Positions 1-8,416 of a stretch of 64,000 nt of DNA are shown piece after piece; position 1 is the first letter of the stretch; the number at the start of each line of letters is the position of its first letter. Where the stretch lies: the NCBI RefSeq assembly GCF_017351175.1, contig NZ_JAFMPN010000002.1, positions 62,001 to 126,000 of the forward strand. Direction: 5' to 3'. The position numbers and the translations under genes are program-made. This DNA is from Desulfovibrio sp. Huiquan2017. GTDB taxonomy: Bacteria > Desulfobacterota > Desulfovibrionia > Desulfovibrionales > Desulfovibrionaceae. The notes under the pieces are model-generated. The model had not been told where the DNA came from. It made no database searches and was given only the letters and a program-made list of their open reading frames with translations.

Positions 1-149
1 CAGAGGGGGCCCAACGGGCGCGGGAGCGGGGCCAGGGAGAAAACGGAGGAGCGGACAGTGACATTCGGGGACATTGCTCCCCGCTCCAGGGGGAAGTGCG
101 CGGAAAACCGGTGCATGGTCACGGGAGGGTGTCCGGTTGGCCGCACGCC

Positions 150-782
150 TTACACGCGTGATTTCACGGCATTGACGCCGCCCAGGGCGAAGCGGACCAC
201 GTGGTCTACGAATTCGTCCACATCCATGTCCACGTTGGGCCGTTGCGGCGTAAGCCGGTCCAGGATGGGCTGGGTCAGCAGGTGGTCGAGGGTCAGGGCC
301 CAGATATTGGAGCTGCAATAGGCCAGGGTGTGGTCCGGCACGTCCGGCCCCAGGATCTTTTGCAGGATGTCGCGCAGTTCATTGGCTCGCGGCTGGACCT
401 GATGGCGGATGAGGATGTCGAGGTTGTGGCTCGGCTTGGCCATTTCACGCAGGAAAATGGCCCACTTCTGGGCGATCTGTCCGGTGCTCTGGGTGTAGAT
501 TTCCTCGACCAGCCCCTTGATGAAGCGGTAGAGCCGTTCTTCCGGGGGCAGGTTGGGGTCGTCGCTGGATATCCACTCCTCGCCCATGGGGAAGATCGCT
601 TCGAGAACCGCCGCGTACAACCCGTCCTTGCTGCCGTAATGATAGTTTACCGCCGCCACGTTGGCCTTGGCCAGGCCGCAGATGTCCCGCACCGTGGCCG
701 AGTCGAAGCCCTTGTCCGCAAAAACCTCCATGGCGGCGAGCAAAAGGGCGGTTTTGGTATTGACGTCCGGGGATTCGTTCAT
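150..782 (-). CDS. TetR family transcriptional regulator (CecR-like)
   Basis: A 210-residue one-domain repressor-type protein. The N-terminal TetR helix-turn-helix is clear (about residues 10-55, with the typical NVAAVNYHYGSKDGLY recognition segment). The C-terminal ligand domain resembles the DUF1956/CecR branch. It is transcribed away from ispH across a 146-bp gap that holds a perfect 12-bp palindrome about 45 bases upstream of its ATG, a plausible autoregulatory operator. No transporter sits beside it, so its effector and targets are unknown. A second TetR of the same general type heads the efflux operon at 47276-47959. Confidence 0.88.
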   Translation of the reverse strand: MNESPDVNTKTALLLAAMEVFADKGFDSATVRDICGLAKANVAAVNYHYGSKDGLYAAVLEAIFPMGEEWISSDDPNLPPEERLYRFIKGLVEEIYTQSTGQIAQKWAIFLREMAKPSHNLDILIRHQVQPRANELRDILQKILGPDVPDHTLAYCSSNIWALTLDHLLTQPILDRLTPQRPNVDMDVDEFVDHVVRFALGGVNAVKSRV

Positions 783-826
783 AATTAATAGCCTGCGGGC
801 GCGAAATACGCCGTCTGAATTGCTTG

Positions 827-838
827 AAACATATGTTT
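827..838. promoter_or_regulatory. Palindrome AAACATATGTTT, candidate TetR operator
   Basis: A perfect 12-bp inverted repeat in the divergent tetR/ispH intergenic region. Its AAAC-N4-GTTT layout matches AAACGTTTGTTT in front of the other TetR gene (48028-48039). The position fits autoregulation, but binding by either protein is inferred only. Confidence 0.4.
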
Positions 839-928
839 GCCGAATTCTATATCCCCGAGAGGTATCGGCAAGTCAAGGGTTTTCCCGGAACCGATCAGTC
901 CCCGCAAACCCGCCAAGGAGTACTGCCA

Positions 929-1777
929 GTGGAAGTCATTCTAGCCGAAACCGCCGGGTTCTGCATGGGGGTGGGAATGGCCTTGACCAAACTCGACCAG
1001 TTGGTCAACGAGCCGGACGGACACCTCATCTATATCCTCGGCCCCATCATCCATAATCCCCAGGTGCTCAAGCGCTATGCCGACAAGGGCGTGATCATGG
1101 TCCATGACCCCGCCGATGTCCCGGTCGGGGCGCACGTGGTCATCCGCGCCCACGGCATCACCCGTCAGGTGGAGGCGGCCCTGCGCAAACGCAAGGTGCG
1201 CATCAAGGACGCCACCTGCCCCCGGGTCAAGAAGGCCCAGTTGCTCATCGAACGCAATACCGCCGACAACGGCGAATTGCTCCTTTACGGCGAGGCCGAG
1301 CACCCCGAGGTGGCCGGACTGGTCAGTTATGCCCAGCATGGGCATTTCGTCTTCGGGTCCGCCGAAGAATTGGCCCGGCACCGGCTCACCCCGGACAGGC
1401 GGTACGTCCTGGCCGCCCAGACCACCCAGGATCGAGTCCGTTTCGAGAGCATCGCCGCCGACCTGACCGGACGCGACGACGTGGAAGTGACCGTGCTCGA
1501 AACCATCTGCGACGCCACCAAGCTGCGCCAGATCGAGGCCAGGGAACTGGCCGAAGACGTGGACTTCATGGTTGTGGTCGGCGGCTACAACAGCGGCAAC
1601 ACCCGCCGCCTCGCACAGGTGGTCGCCGAACGGGGCACACCCTGCAAGCATGTGGAAACGGCGGAGGAACTGCCGCTCACCGATCTTGCCCGGTACAAGC
1701 GGATCGGGGTCACTGCGGGGGCTTCCACCCCCCGTATCCTCATCGACAGGGTCCTCTCCGACCTGAAGTCCTTGTAG
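929..1777 (+). CDS. ispH: 4-hydroxy-3-methylbut-2-enyl diphosphate reductase
   Basis: IspH/LytB performs the last step of the MEP isoprenoid pathway, reducing HMBPP to IPP and DMAPP with a 4Fe-4S cluster. The three cluster cysteines are visible at C12 (AGFCMG), C97 (ATCPRV) and C194 (ETICDATKLRQ), and GYNSGNTRRL corresponds to the substrate-binding NS.N motif. An ATG at 824 is in frame, but GTG at 929 is the better start: AAGGAG sits 8 bases upstream, and the resulting 282 residues begin right at the conserved N-terminus. It is divergent from the TetR gene, with no obvious operon partner. Confidence 0.93.
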   Translation: MEVILAETAGFCMGVGMALTKLDQLVNEPDGHLIYILGPIIHNPQVLKRYADKGVIMVHDPADVPVGAHVVIRAHGITRQVEAALRKRKVRIKDATCPRVKKAQLLIERNTADNGELLLYGEAEHPEVAGLVSYAQHGHFVFGSAEELARHRLTPDRRYVLAAQTTQDRVRFESIAADLTGRDDVEVTVLETICDATKLRQIEARELAEDVDFMVVVGGYNSGNTRRLAQVVAERGTPCKHVETAEELPLTDLARYKRIGVTAGASTPRILIDRVLSDLKSL

Positions 1778-2201
1778 GGAAAAGGCCGTCAGCGGCCGGG
1801 AAATAACCGGGAAAGCGGTGTGCTGAAGGCCCGTCGAAGGCCGCGAAATGGGGCCAGGCGGTCCCGGACCGGGTTTTGCACCGGGAGCTGACCCTGGCCC
1901 CGCTCGGGACGGTTCGGGCATCCTGACCGCGTTGCAGGTACCACGGGCCGCAGTGGAGGGCTTAGGTCCGGGGAACGCGGCCTCTCCTGGTATGATGCCG
2001 GGCAACCGTCAGCTATGGGAGGAGTGCCGTTTTTCGGCGGCCTGTGCGGCCGTTTCGTCAAACATAGCCTATTCTCCGGGCGTTGGTATTATTTTCCGCA
2101 TCCTCCGGGTGCCTGATTCGGGGGAAAAACAAAAAGGTTGTCTGGACGGGGTCGGGGGCATACCCTCACCCGGTACCAATGCGACAACGAGGAGGCAGAC
2201 G
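1778..2201. other. Long noncoding stretch between ispH and moaE
   Basis: There is no credible gene here; open frames crossing it are extensions of moaE or antisense shadows. Just after ispH lies a small GC hairpin (GGCCG-TCAG-CGGCC, 1784-1797) without a T run, so it is a weak terminator at best. The moaE-proximal end holds the structured leader described separately. Confidence 0.6.
2105..2194 (+). promoter_or_regulatory. Structured 5' leader of moaE, possible cofactor riboswitch
   Basis: Two perfect long-range pairings interleave. CCGGGTG (2105-2111) pairs with CACCCGG (2167-2173), and GTTGTC (2137-2142) pairs with GACAAC (2183-2188). That gives pseudoknot topology, and the last strand ends directly against the AGGAGG ribosome site (2189-2194) of moaE. 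A ligand-controlled leader in front of molybdopterin genes would fit the Moco/Wco riboswitch idea, but I cannot confirm the consensus by eye. Confidence 0.35.
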
Positions 2202-2564
2202 ATGGATTTGAACAAGGCCTTGGCCGATCTGAAGAAGGAGCCCGGTTTCGCCGAGAACGTGGGCATGATTTTGGTGCACAACGGCGTTGTGCGCGGCTGG
2301 TCCCGCAAGGGGCATGAGGAAGTGACTTCCATCGAGATCACGCCCGATTTCGCGAAGATGGAGGAAATCCGCAAGGAGATCGAGGGACGCGAAGGCATTT
2401 TTCGGGCCTGGTGTCACGCCAATTCGGGGCACATGCAGCCCGGCGACGACGTGTTGTTCCTGATCGTGGCGGGCGATATCCGTGAAAACGTCAAGCCCGC
2501 CTTGGCCGATTTTCTGGATCGCATCAAGTCCGAGGCCGTGACCAAAAAAGAAATCTTCGCGTAG
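2202..2564 (+). CDS. moaE: Molybdopterin synthase catalytic subunit MoaE-like
   Basis: A 120-residue MoaE-family protein, shorter than the usual 140-150. MoaE works with sulfur-carrying MoaD to convert cyclic pyranopterin monophosphate to molybdopterin. The visible cues are the VRGWSRKG segment, the HANSGHMQPGDDVLFLIVAGD core (reminiscent of HR.G...GE..V.V) and a C-terminal TKKE in place of the lysines of the active site. The ATG at 2202 is chosen because AGGAGG lies 7 bases upstream; longer in-frame starts run through noncoding leader. It lies 8 bases before moaA, so the two form an operon. No moaD or moaC is in the window. Confidence 0.78.
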   Translation: MDLNKALADLKKEPGFAENVGMILVHNGVVRGWSRKGHEEVTSIEITPDFAKMEEIRKEIEGREGIFRAWCHANSGHMQPGDDVLFLIVAGDIRENVKPALADFLDRIKSEAVTKKEIFA

Positions 2565-2572
2565 GTGGGGGC

Positions 2573-3580
2573 ATGCACGAGCACCTTGAGGACAAGCACG
2601 GCCGCGAGGTCAGCTACATGCGCATCAGCGTGACCGACCGCTGCAATCTGCGCTGTACCTATTGCGCCGGCGAAGGGCTGGAGTTCATTCCCCACCCGGA
2701 CATCCTGCGCTATGAGGAGATCATGGAGCTCATCGCCATGGCCCGCAACCTTGGGGTGCGGAAGATCCGCTTCACCGGCGGCGAGCCCTTTGTGCGCAAG
2801 GGCTTTGCGGACTTCATGATCCGGGCGGCCGAGCGCTTCCGGGACATGAACCTGTGCGTGACCACCAACGCCACGCTCATCGGTCCGGACGTGGACCGGT
2901 TGGCCGCGGCGGGCATCAAGCGGGTGAACATCTCCCTGGACACCCTGGATCCCGCGAAATTCGTGACCATCACCGGACGCGATCATTTCGCCGTGGTTCG
3001 GGAGAACATCGACCGCTGTCTGGCCGCGAACATGACCGTGAAGGTCAACGCCGTGGCCATGAAGGGCGTCAATGACGACGAATTGGGCGGGTTCATCGAA
3101 TTCGCGCGCACCCACCCGGTGGACTTCCGGTTCATCGAGTTCATGCCCGTGGGCATGGAAACCGGGTGGGCGGACGGCCGGGTCTGGACCGCGGCCGAGA
3201 TCTTGTCCGAAGCCCGGGCCTTCGCCGAACTGACCCCGGTGACCCAGTCCGGGGCGCGGCGGCACGGCCCGGCGCGCATGTACGCCATCGCGGGCGGGCT
3301 GGGCCGCATCGGGCTCATCTCACCGTATTCCGATCATTTCTGTTCCACCTGCAATCGTCTGCGCATCACTTCGGACGGCAATCTGCGGACCTGTCTCTTC
3401 TCGGACCGGGTCTACCGGCTGCGTCCGGCCCTGCGCAACCCCAAGCTGGGCATGGAGCAGGTCGAAAAGATCATCCGGCTGGCCGGGAAGAACAAACCCA
3501 TCGGCAACGAGCTGTTGCGCCGGATGCGCGCCGCGGACCACGGCGTTTGCAAGACCCGGATGGCCTCCATCGGCGGGTAA
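2573..3580 (+). CDS. moaA: GTP 3',8-cyclase (radical SAM)
   Basis: MoaA starts molybdopterin synthesis by rearranging GTP into 3',8-cH2GTP. The radical SAM cluster motif is CNLRCTYC (C24, C28, C31). The second, C-terminal cluster has C257, C260 and C274 in FCSTCNRLR...LRTC. The FTGGEP motif contacts SAM, and the protein ends in the double glycine expected for MoaA. At 335 residues it is full length. It follows moaE by 8 bases. The cofactor serves enzymes such as the formate dehydrogenase encoded at 36-39 kb. Confidence 0.95.
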   Translation: MHEHLEDKHGREVSYMRISVTDRCNLRCTYCAGEGLEFIPHPDILRYEEIMELIAMARNLGVRKIRFTGGEPFVRKGFADFMIRAAERFRDMNLCVTTNATLIGPDVDRLAAAGIKRVNISLDTLDPAKFVTITGRDHFAVVRENIDRCLAANMTVKVNAVAMKGVNDDELGGFIEFARTHPVDFRFIEFMPVGMETGWADGRVWTAAEILSEARAFAELTPVTQSGARRHGPARMYAIAGGLGRIGLISPYSDHFCSTCNRLRITSDGNLRTCLFSDRVYRLRPALRNPKLGMEQVEKIIRLAGKNKPIGNELLRRMRAADHGVCKTRMASIGG

Positions 3581-3650
3581 TTCCCGCCGCATCACCGGGG
3601 CTTGCCTCCGTTCGGTTCCGGCGTCGCTCCTTTGGTCGCGCCGTTAAGCA

Positions 3651-3678
3651 TTGACGGCCGCGCCTTGTCCGGTAGAAT
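3651..3678 (+). promoter_or_regulatory. Sigma-70-type promoter for the nitroreductase gene
   Basis: TTGACG (3651-3656) and TAGAAT (3673-3678) are separated by 16 bases. Transcription would start near 3685, giving a leader of about 64 bases before the ATG at 3749. This also suggests the nitroreductase is not simply part of the moa operon. Confidence 0.55.
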
Positions 3679-3748
3679 CCCCGAAAGGAAAAGGCCCGCC
3701 CCGTATCGGGGCCTGCCCAGACGAATCCTGAAACAAGCGAGTCTGATC

Positions 3749-4369
3749 ATGTCTATGTCCGTGAAGGAAGCCATCGAAGCGCGGCACAGCGTGCGGTCGT
3801 TCACCGCTGAGCCGGTTTCCGAAGAAATGCTGCAATCGTTGTTGGAGGCGGCCCGTCAGGCCCCGTCCAGCCTGAATTCCCAGCCTTGGCGGTTCAAGGT
3901 GGTCACCGATGCGGAGACCCGCGCCTGGATCGCTTCGAGCGAGGTCTCGAAGCGGCAGGGCTGGCTGGCCGACGCTCCGGCCATCCTGGTCTGCTGCGCG
4001 GATCTGGAAGGGTACGTCCGCGACACTCAGGCCAGCGCGTTTTTCTTCCGGGAGAATAAGGTCCTGGACGAGGAGCCGACCCGAGGCATCCAGGAATATG
4101 CCGATCAACAGGAAGCGGCGTCCGAGACCGCACGGTTCGGCGCGGCGGCCCTGAATGTGGGGCTGGCCGTCTCCCAACTCATGCTTCGGGCCGTGGAACT
4201 GGGCTTGGGCACCTGCTGGGTGGGCATGTTCGACGAGGGGCCGCTCAGGGAGCGCTTCGGCCTCGCCCCGGAGCAGCGCGTGGTCTGCCTTTTGGCCGTG
4301 GGCCACCCCGATGAGGCGGCGGTCCCGGCGCGCAAGCGTAAATCTCTGGACGATATCGTCCTCAAATAA
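3749..4369 (+). CDS. Nitroreductase family protein
   Basis: A 206-residue FMN-dependent nitroreductase-fold oxidoreductase, probably soluble and NAD(P)H-linked. The FMN-binding signature EARHSVRSF lies at the N-terminus, QAPSSLNSQPWRF follows, and GTCWVGMF near residue 150 matches the second flavin region. Physiological substrates cannot be read from sequence. In-frame ATGs occur at 3749 and 3755, both just before the conserved core; the longer frame back to 3602 runs through the promoter and is rejected. The gene ends in a strong bidirectional terminator. Confidence 0.85.
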   Translation: MSMSVKEAIEARHSVRSFTAEPVSEEMLQSLLEAARQAPSSLNSQPWRFKVVTDAETRAWIASSEVSKRQGWLADAPAILVCCADLEGYVRDTQASAFFFRENKVLDEEPTRGIQEYADQQEAASETARFGAAALNVGLAVSQLMLRAVELGLGTCWVGMFDEGPLRERFGLAPEQRVVCLLAVGHPDEAAVPARKRKSLDDIVLK

Positions 4370-4387
4370 TCCGCATCCCGGAAAAAA

Positions 4388-4417
4388 GGGCCGCATCAAC
4401 GATGCGGCCCTTTTTTT
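4388..4417. terminator. Bidirectional intrinsic terminator
   Basis: A 10-bp perfect stem (GGGCCGCATC / GATGCGGCCC) with a 3-base loop is followed by seven T on the plus strand and preceded by six A, so it can stop both the nitroreductase and the converging AsmA-like gene. Confidence 0.9.
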
Positions 4418-4443
4418 CGTCTGGACGCCGTCCCGGCGTCCGG

Positions 4444-7400
4444 TCATTTGACGCCCAGGTCGGCGCGGTACTTGGGTACGCCGGTCTTGCCTTCGGCCTT
4501 GGCGGCGCGGTCCAGGAGGAAGACGCGGTCGGTCAACGCCGGGTCGCGGGTAATGATGTATTCCTTGACCGCGTTGGCCCGCCGCATGGCCAGTTCGTGG
4601 AGCATTTCGCCGGTGACGTTGATGCGGTCGCGGATGAATTTCTCCATGACGTCCACGGGCTGGCGGTCGGTGATGAACAGGGTGGTGGGCTTGAGGTCCT
4701 CCTCGTCCGGTTCGTCCGCGTATGCCTCGTAGAGCATGTCCGCGTATTCGTCCGGAGCCACCGAAACCTGGTCCACGGTGGTTTCGGCCCGCTGTGACCG
4801 GGGCAGGTCGTCATACTTGGCCTGCTTGACCTTGCGTTCGAGGATGGCCTGGACGAGACCGTTCTTGTCGGCCGCCGGGTCCACCACGCCGTCCACTTCG
4901 AGCTTGAGCTTCTTTCGTCCGTTCAGGGCCTTGATGACGGTATTCAGTTTTTCCTCGCCCTGGACGCTTAACTCCGCCCGCCCCGGTTCGAAGACCACGA
5001 AGTCCATGTTCTCGCCGCCCCCGAACATGGAGCCTATGAGCGAGAAGGGGGAGGTCAGGGCCTTGAAGAGCATGTTCACGATCGCCTTGAAGACGATGCC
5101 GCCGATGCGGAAGTTCGGGTCGTCGAGCCTGCCGGTGATGGGCAGATTGAGCTGCATGTCGCCGTTGGAGTCCTGGAGCAGGGACAGGCCGAATTCCACC
5201 GGGATGTTGGGTGCGCCGGGCCGTTTGTCCTTCTTGCCCAACTGGAGCTGTTCGATGAAGAGCTTGTTCTTGGTGTCCAGGACCCAGTTGTCCGTCTTGA
5301 AGGTCACGTCCGCGTAGAGCCGCCCCTTCTGGATGGGGTAGGCCAGGTTCTTGAGGGTGTACGGGGTCAGGGGCACCAACTCCATGCCGTTCACCGCGAT
5401 GGCCAGGTCGGAATAGATGGGCGTGACCAACGGGTTGAGCACGCCGGTCACGGTTACGGGTGTGGGGCCGATCTTGGCCTTGAAGTCCACCTTGGGCCGC
5501 GCCTTCGGGGTTTGGCCTATGTCGGTCAGGGTCAGGACCATGGCCGTCAGTTTCGTGGCGAAGGCGGGATGGATGCTCTCGTCGTGGAAGGTGACCGCCC
5601 CGTTTTGCATGCCGATCTTGCCCACGGTCAGGCTTTCGAAAAACGGTTTTTCCTCGGCGGCCTTTTCTTCGGTCCGCACTTCCTCTTTTTTCACCTCGGC
5701 CTCGGGCACCGGAGCGGGCTGGGCATCCGTTCCGACTCCGTCCGTGGCGGGCGGCGGCGTGGGCTCGGGCAGGCGCAGGGCGCGCCGGACGTTCAATCGG
5801 CCGTCCTTGTCGAAATGGATCAGGGCGCGCGGCCCATTTAGATTGATCTCGTCCAGGGCCAGGGCCATGGGCTCGGTGGTGAAGTCGATCCCCTTGATAT
5901 CCAGCCGGTCGATGCCCGCCATTTCATCGTCGTCGAAGGTGGTCTTGACCTTGATGTCGGACAGGGCGGCACTACCCGTGACCTGGAACTTCGGCTTCCC
6001 GCTGTCGCTAAAAACATAGTCGAGGTCGGCGTGGGCCGCGCCGTCGGCGATGAGCAGGTCGGTGTCCTGGGCCAGGTAGTTGTCCAAGGGGCGCAGGCCG
6101 AATTTATCCACCTTGAGGGAGCCGTTTGCCGACAGGGGCTCCAGGGACGCCCGGCCGCTCGCCGAGAATCCGCCACCGTCGATCCCGCCCGCGCTCAGGG
6201 AATACGGTATCTGCGCGCCCTTTTCCGTGGAGATGTCGTTCACGTCCAGCTTGAACTTGCGCACCCCGAGCCGGGCCGGGTGGGCCAGGGCCTGGTCGAG
6301 GAAGTCGGCGGAGCCGTCCTCCACCGCGAAATGGTCCACCGTGGCCGTCCACGGAGTCTCGGGATCGGGGTCCGCCTGGGGCTGGGCCCGCTTTGCCTGC
6401 GCGATGCCGGTTTCGGCTTCGGCCTCAGCGCTTGCCTTGGCGGCATCCGCAAAGACCCGTTGCAGGTCCAGTCTGCCGTCCTTTTCGCGGACCATGTCGA
6501 GGGACGGCCCGGTCAGTTTGATCTCGGCCACGCCGATCCGCCGGGCGTCCAGGTCCATGGATGCGCCCGACACGTTCAGGGCATCCAGGGTCAGGCTCGG
6601 CTTTTTGGCCTTGGGCTTGCGCACGGCCAGCCCGGCCAGGTTCAGGCTGCCGTTTTGCACGGTTACCTGTGGCTTGCCGTCCTGGTTGGCGAAGCCTACG
6701 TCCATGGAGAAGCCGAGCTTCCCAGAATCGACCACCAGGGGTTGGGCTTCGTTGATGTAGGGGCTGTAGAGTGGCACGCTCAAGTCTTTGCCGGAGAGGG
6801 TCAGCTTGGCGGCGGGCGGGTCCATGGTGGCCTCGCCCTTGACGTAGAGGAATCCGCCGGAGCCGAAGGAGCCGTTGAAGGCGCTGGTCTGCTTGGGCCG
6901 GGAGGACAGACCCTCCATGGCGAAGTTCAGCTTCGGGAAGGTGTGCTGGAAGCCGCCTTTGACGCATTGGTCGTTGAAGTCGATGGTCCCGTCCTGGATC
7001 TCGAAGTTGCGCAGGTCGAAAACGAAGGCGGAGTCGGTTTCGGCCTTCGTTTTGACCTTGGGACCCGTGGGGCCGGGCATGGAGCCGGGGAAATAGTCCG
7101 CCCAGTTGATAGCGCCGCTTGCCCGGCGCACGACCTTGAAAAACGGCTGATCCATGGTCACCTGTTTGACGACCAGGGCATTGTCGCCCAGAGAGAACCG
7201 TTCCATCTCGAAGACCAGCCTTTTCATGGAGAAGACCGGTCCGTCGCCGGGCGCGGCCAGTTCCAGGCCGGTCAGGGTTCCGCCGCCCCCCAGGTAGAGG
7301 TTCACCCGCTGGGCGTTGGGCCGTTCGAAGTACAGGGAGATGTCCGAGGTGAACCGCCCCTTCTCTAGTTCGAGCGGAGTCTTGATGGGCACATACTTCC

Positions 7401-8133
7401 AGTATTGATGCAGGTCCACATCCACGGCTCCCAGTTCGAACTCGGTCAACAGGGTCTTGTCGAAGGGCAGGGTGCGGCCTTTGAGCTCCACGGGATCGCC
7501 GTTGACCACGGCCGTGAACACGGGCTGGGTGAATTCCTTGACCTTGTCCTCGATGCTCGAAGTGAAGGGTACGCGCAGGTGGATGTCGGCAATGACATGC
7601 TTCTTGGCGCGGGGTCGGTCGTCGAAGGTGATCTTCGAATTGGTCATCTCGAAGCCATACAAGGCAAAGGGGAAGACTGCGCCTTTTTTCTCCTCCGGCT
7701 GGGGTTGGGCGGCTTCGTTCGGGGTGCCGAGCAGATCGGAAATGGAGTATTCGCCGTTGCCGTAGAAGGTTACGTTGATGTTGAGTCCATCGAGATTGAG
7801 GTAGCTGACCACCGGGGCCAGCTCCCAAATGGAGGATGCGCCGGGCGCCACCTCCATGTGGCCCAGGGAGAGGAGGTCGCCTTCTTCCTTGAGGTTCTTG
7901 ATGTGCAGGTCGGAGACCTCCAGCCGAAGGGTGAGCGGATTGAACTGGATGTCCGCCACGCTGGCCTCGCGCTTGAGATTGTCCCTGACCTGGCTGACCA
8001 AGACCGCCTTCAGGATCGGGGGCACGGCGAAGAAGCCGAACAGGGTGTAGGCCGCGAACGAGGTCAGCAGCCAGAAGACGATGCGTCGCAGGAGCGGGGT
8101 GCCGAATTTTATCTTGTCGAGGAAAGCCAACAT
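4444..8133 (-). CDS. DUF748 / AsmA-like envelope protein
   Basis: A very large (1229-residue) protein with one N-terminal membrane segment (about residues 15-38, RRIVFWLLTSFAAYTLFGFF) and a long, mostly beta-rich repetitive body typical of the AsmA/TamB/DUF748 superfamily, followed by a conserved C-terminal block (FVVFEPGRAELSVQGEEKL) seen at the end of DUF748 proteins. Related proteins lie in the periplasm anchored to the inner membrane and are linked to lipid transport or envelope maintenance; that role is inferred here. A low-complexity Pro/Glu segment near residue 800 is a likely linker. The start at 8133 is preferred because upstream codons lie in the divergent promoter region. Confidence 0.82.
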   Translation of the reverse strand: MLAFLDKIKFGTPLLRRIVFWLLTSFAAYTLFGFFAVPPILKAVLVSQVRDNLKREASVADIQFNPLTLRLEVSDLHIKNLKEEGDLLSLGHMEVAPGASSIWELAPVVSYLNLDGLNINVTFYGNGEYSISDLLGTPNEAAQPQPEEKKGAVFPFALYGFEMTNSKITFDDRPRAKKHVIADIHLRVPFTSSIEDKVKEFTQPVFTAVVNGDPVELKGRTLPFDKTLLTEFELGAVDVDLHQYWKYVPIKTPLELEKGRFTSDISLYFERPNAQRVNLYLGGGGTLTGLELAAPGDGPVFSMKRLVFEMERFSLGDNALVVKQVTMDQPFFKVVRRASGAINWADYFPGSMPGPTGPKVKTKAETDSAFVFDLRNFEIQDGTIDFNDQCVKGGFQHTFPKLNFAMEGLSSRPKQTSAFNGSFGSGGFLYVKGEATMDPPAAKLTLSGKDLSVPLYSPYINEAQPLVVDSGKLGFSMDVGFANQDGKPQVTVQNGSLNLAGLAVRKPKAKKPSLTLDALNVSGASMDLDARRIGVAEIKLTGPSLDMVREKDGRLDLQRVFADAAKASAEAEAETGIAQAKRAQPQADPDPETPWTATVDHFAVEDGSADFLDQALAHPARLGVRKFKLDVNDISTEKGAQIPYSLSAGGIDGGGFSASGRASLEPLSANGSLKVDKFGLRPLDNYLAQDTDLLIADGAAHADLDYVFSDSGKPKFQVTGSAALSDIKVKTTFDDDEMAGIDRLDIKGIDFTTEPMALALDEINLNGPRALIHFDKDGRLNVRRALRLPEPTPPPATDGVGTDAQPAPVPEAEVKKEEVRTEEKAAEEKPFFESLTVGKIGMQNGAVTFHDESIHPAFATKLTAMVLTLTDIGQTPKARPKVDFKAKIGPTPVTVTGVLNPLVTPIYSDLAIAVNGMELVPLTPYTLKNLAYPIQKGRLYADVTFKTDNWVLDTKNKLFIEQLQLGKKDKRPGAPNIPVEFGLSLLQDSNGDMQLNLPITGRLDDPNFRIGGIVFKAIVNMLFKALTSPFSLIGSMFGGGENMDFVVFEPGRAELSVQGEEKLNTVIKALNGRKKLKLEVDGVVDPAADKNGLVQAILERKVKQAKYDDLPRSQRAETTVDQVSVAPDEYADMLYEAYADEPDEEDLKPTTLFITDRQPVDVMEKFIRDRINVTGEMLHELAMRRANAVKEYIITRDPALTDRVFLLDRAAKAEGKTGVPKYRADLGVK

Positions 8134-8416
8134 GTTGAACCTGTCCAAGGGATGAGTGTTTCCGACGTTGAGCCATTCTATCCGAAATTGACCGGAGAAT
8201 CCATAAAGGAGAGCGGTCAAGTGATTTCTTATCGCCGGTACGGAATCGGCCAGTCTTTCGGGGCGAAACGCCCCACTTCCGTTTACAGCATGGAATATGC
8301 GGATTTTGTTGCCATATTGTGGAAATACAGTGTATGTTGCAAGCAAATGAAGTGCCTGCGGTGTCCGGCTTCCAGGCCGCGACCCGGGGCGCGGGAACGG
8401 CGACCGGAGCGTGTCC

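Noticed and set aside
1-149. Gene at the left edge of the window
   Set aside because: Only a short GC-rich frame without start context or family resemblance; nothing can be supported.
941-2005. Long minus-strand frame antisense to ispH
   Set aside because: It mirrors the codon structure of ispH, is rich in Gly/Pro/Arg/His, has no recognisable family and no ribosome site; high-GC shadow frames are common across this window.
8411-8416. GTG start for the Cache kinase
   Set aside because: GGAG would be only one base away; ATG at 8417 has a 7-base spacing.
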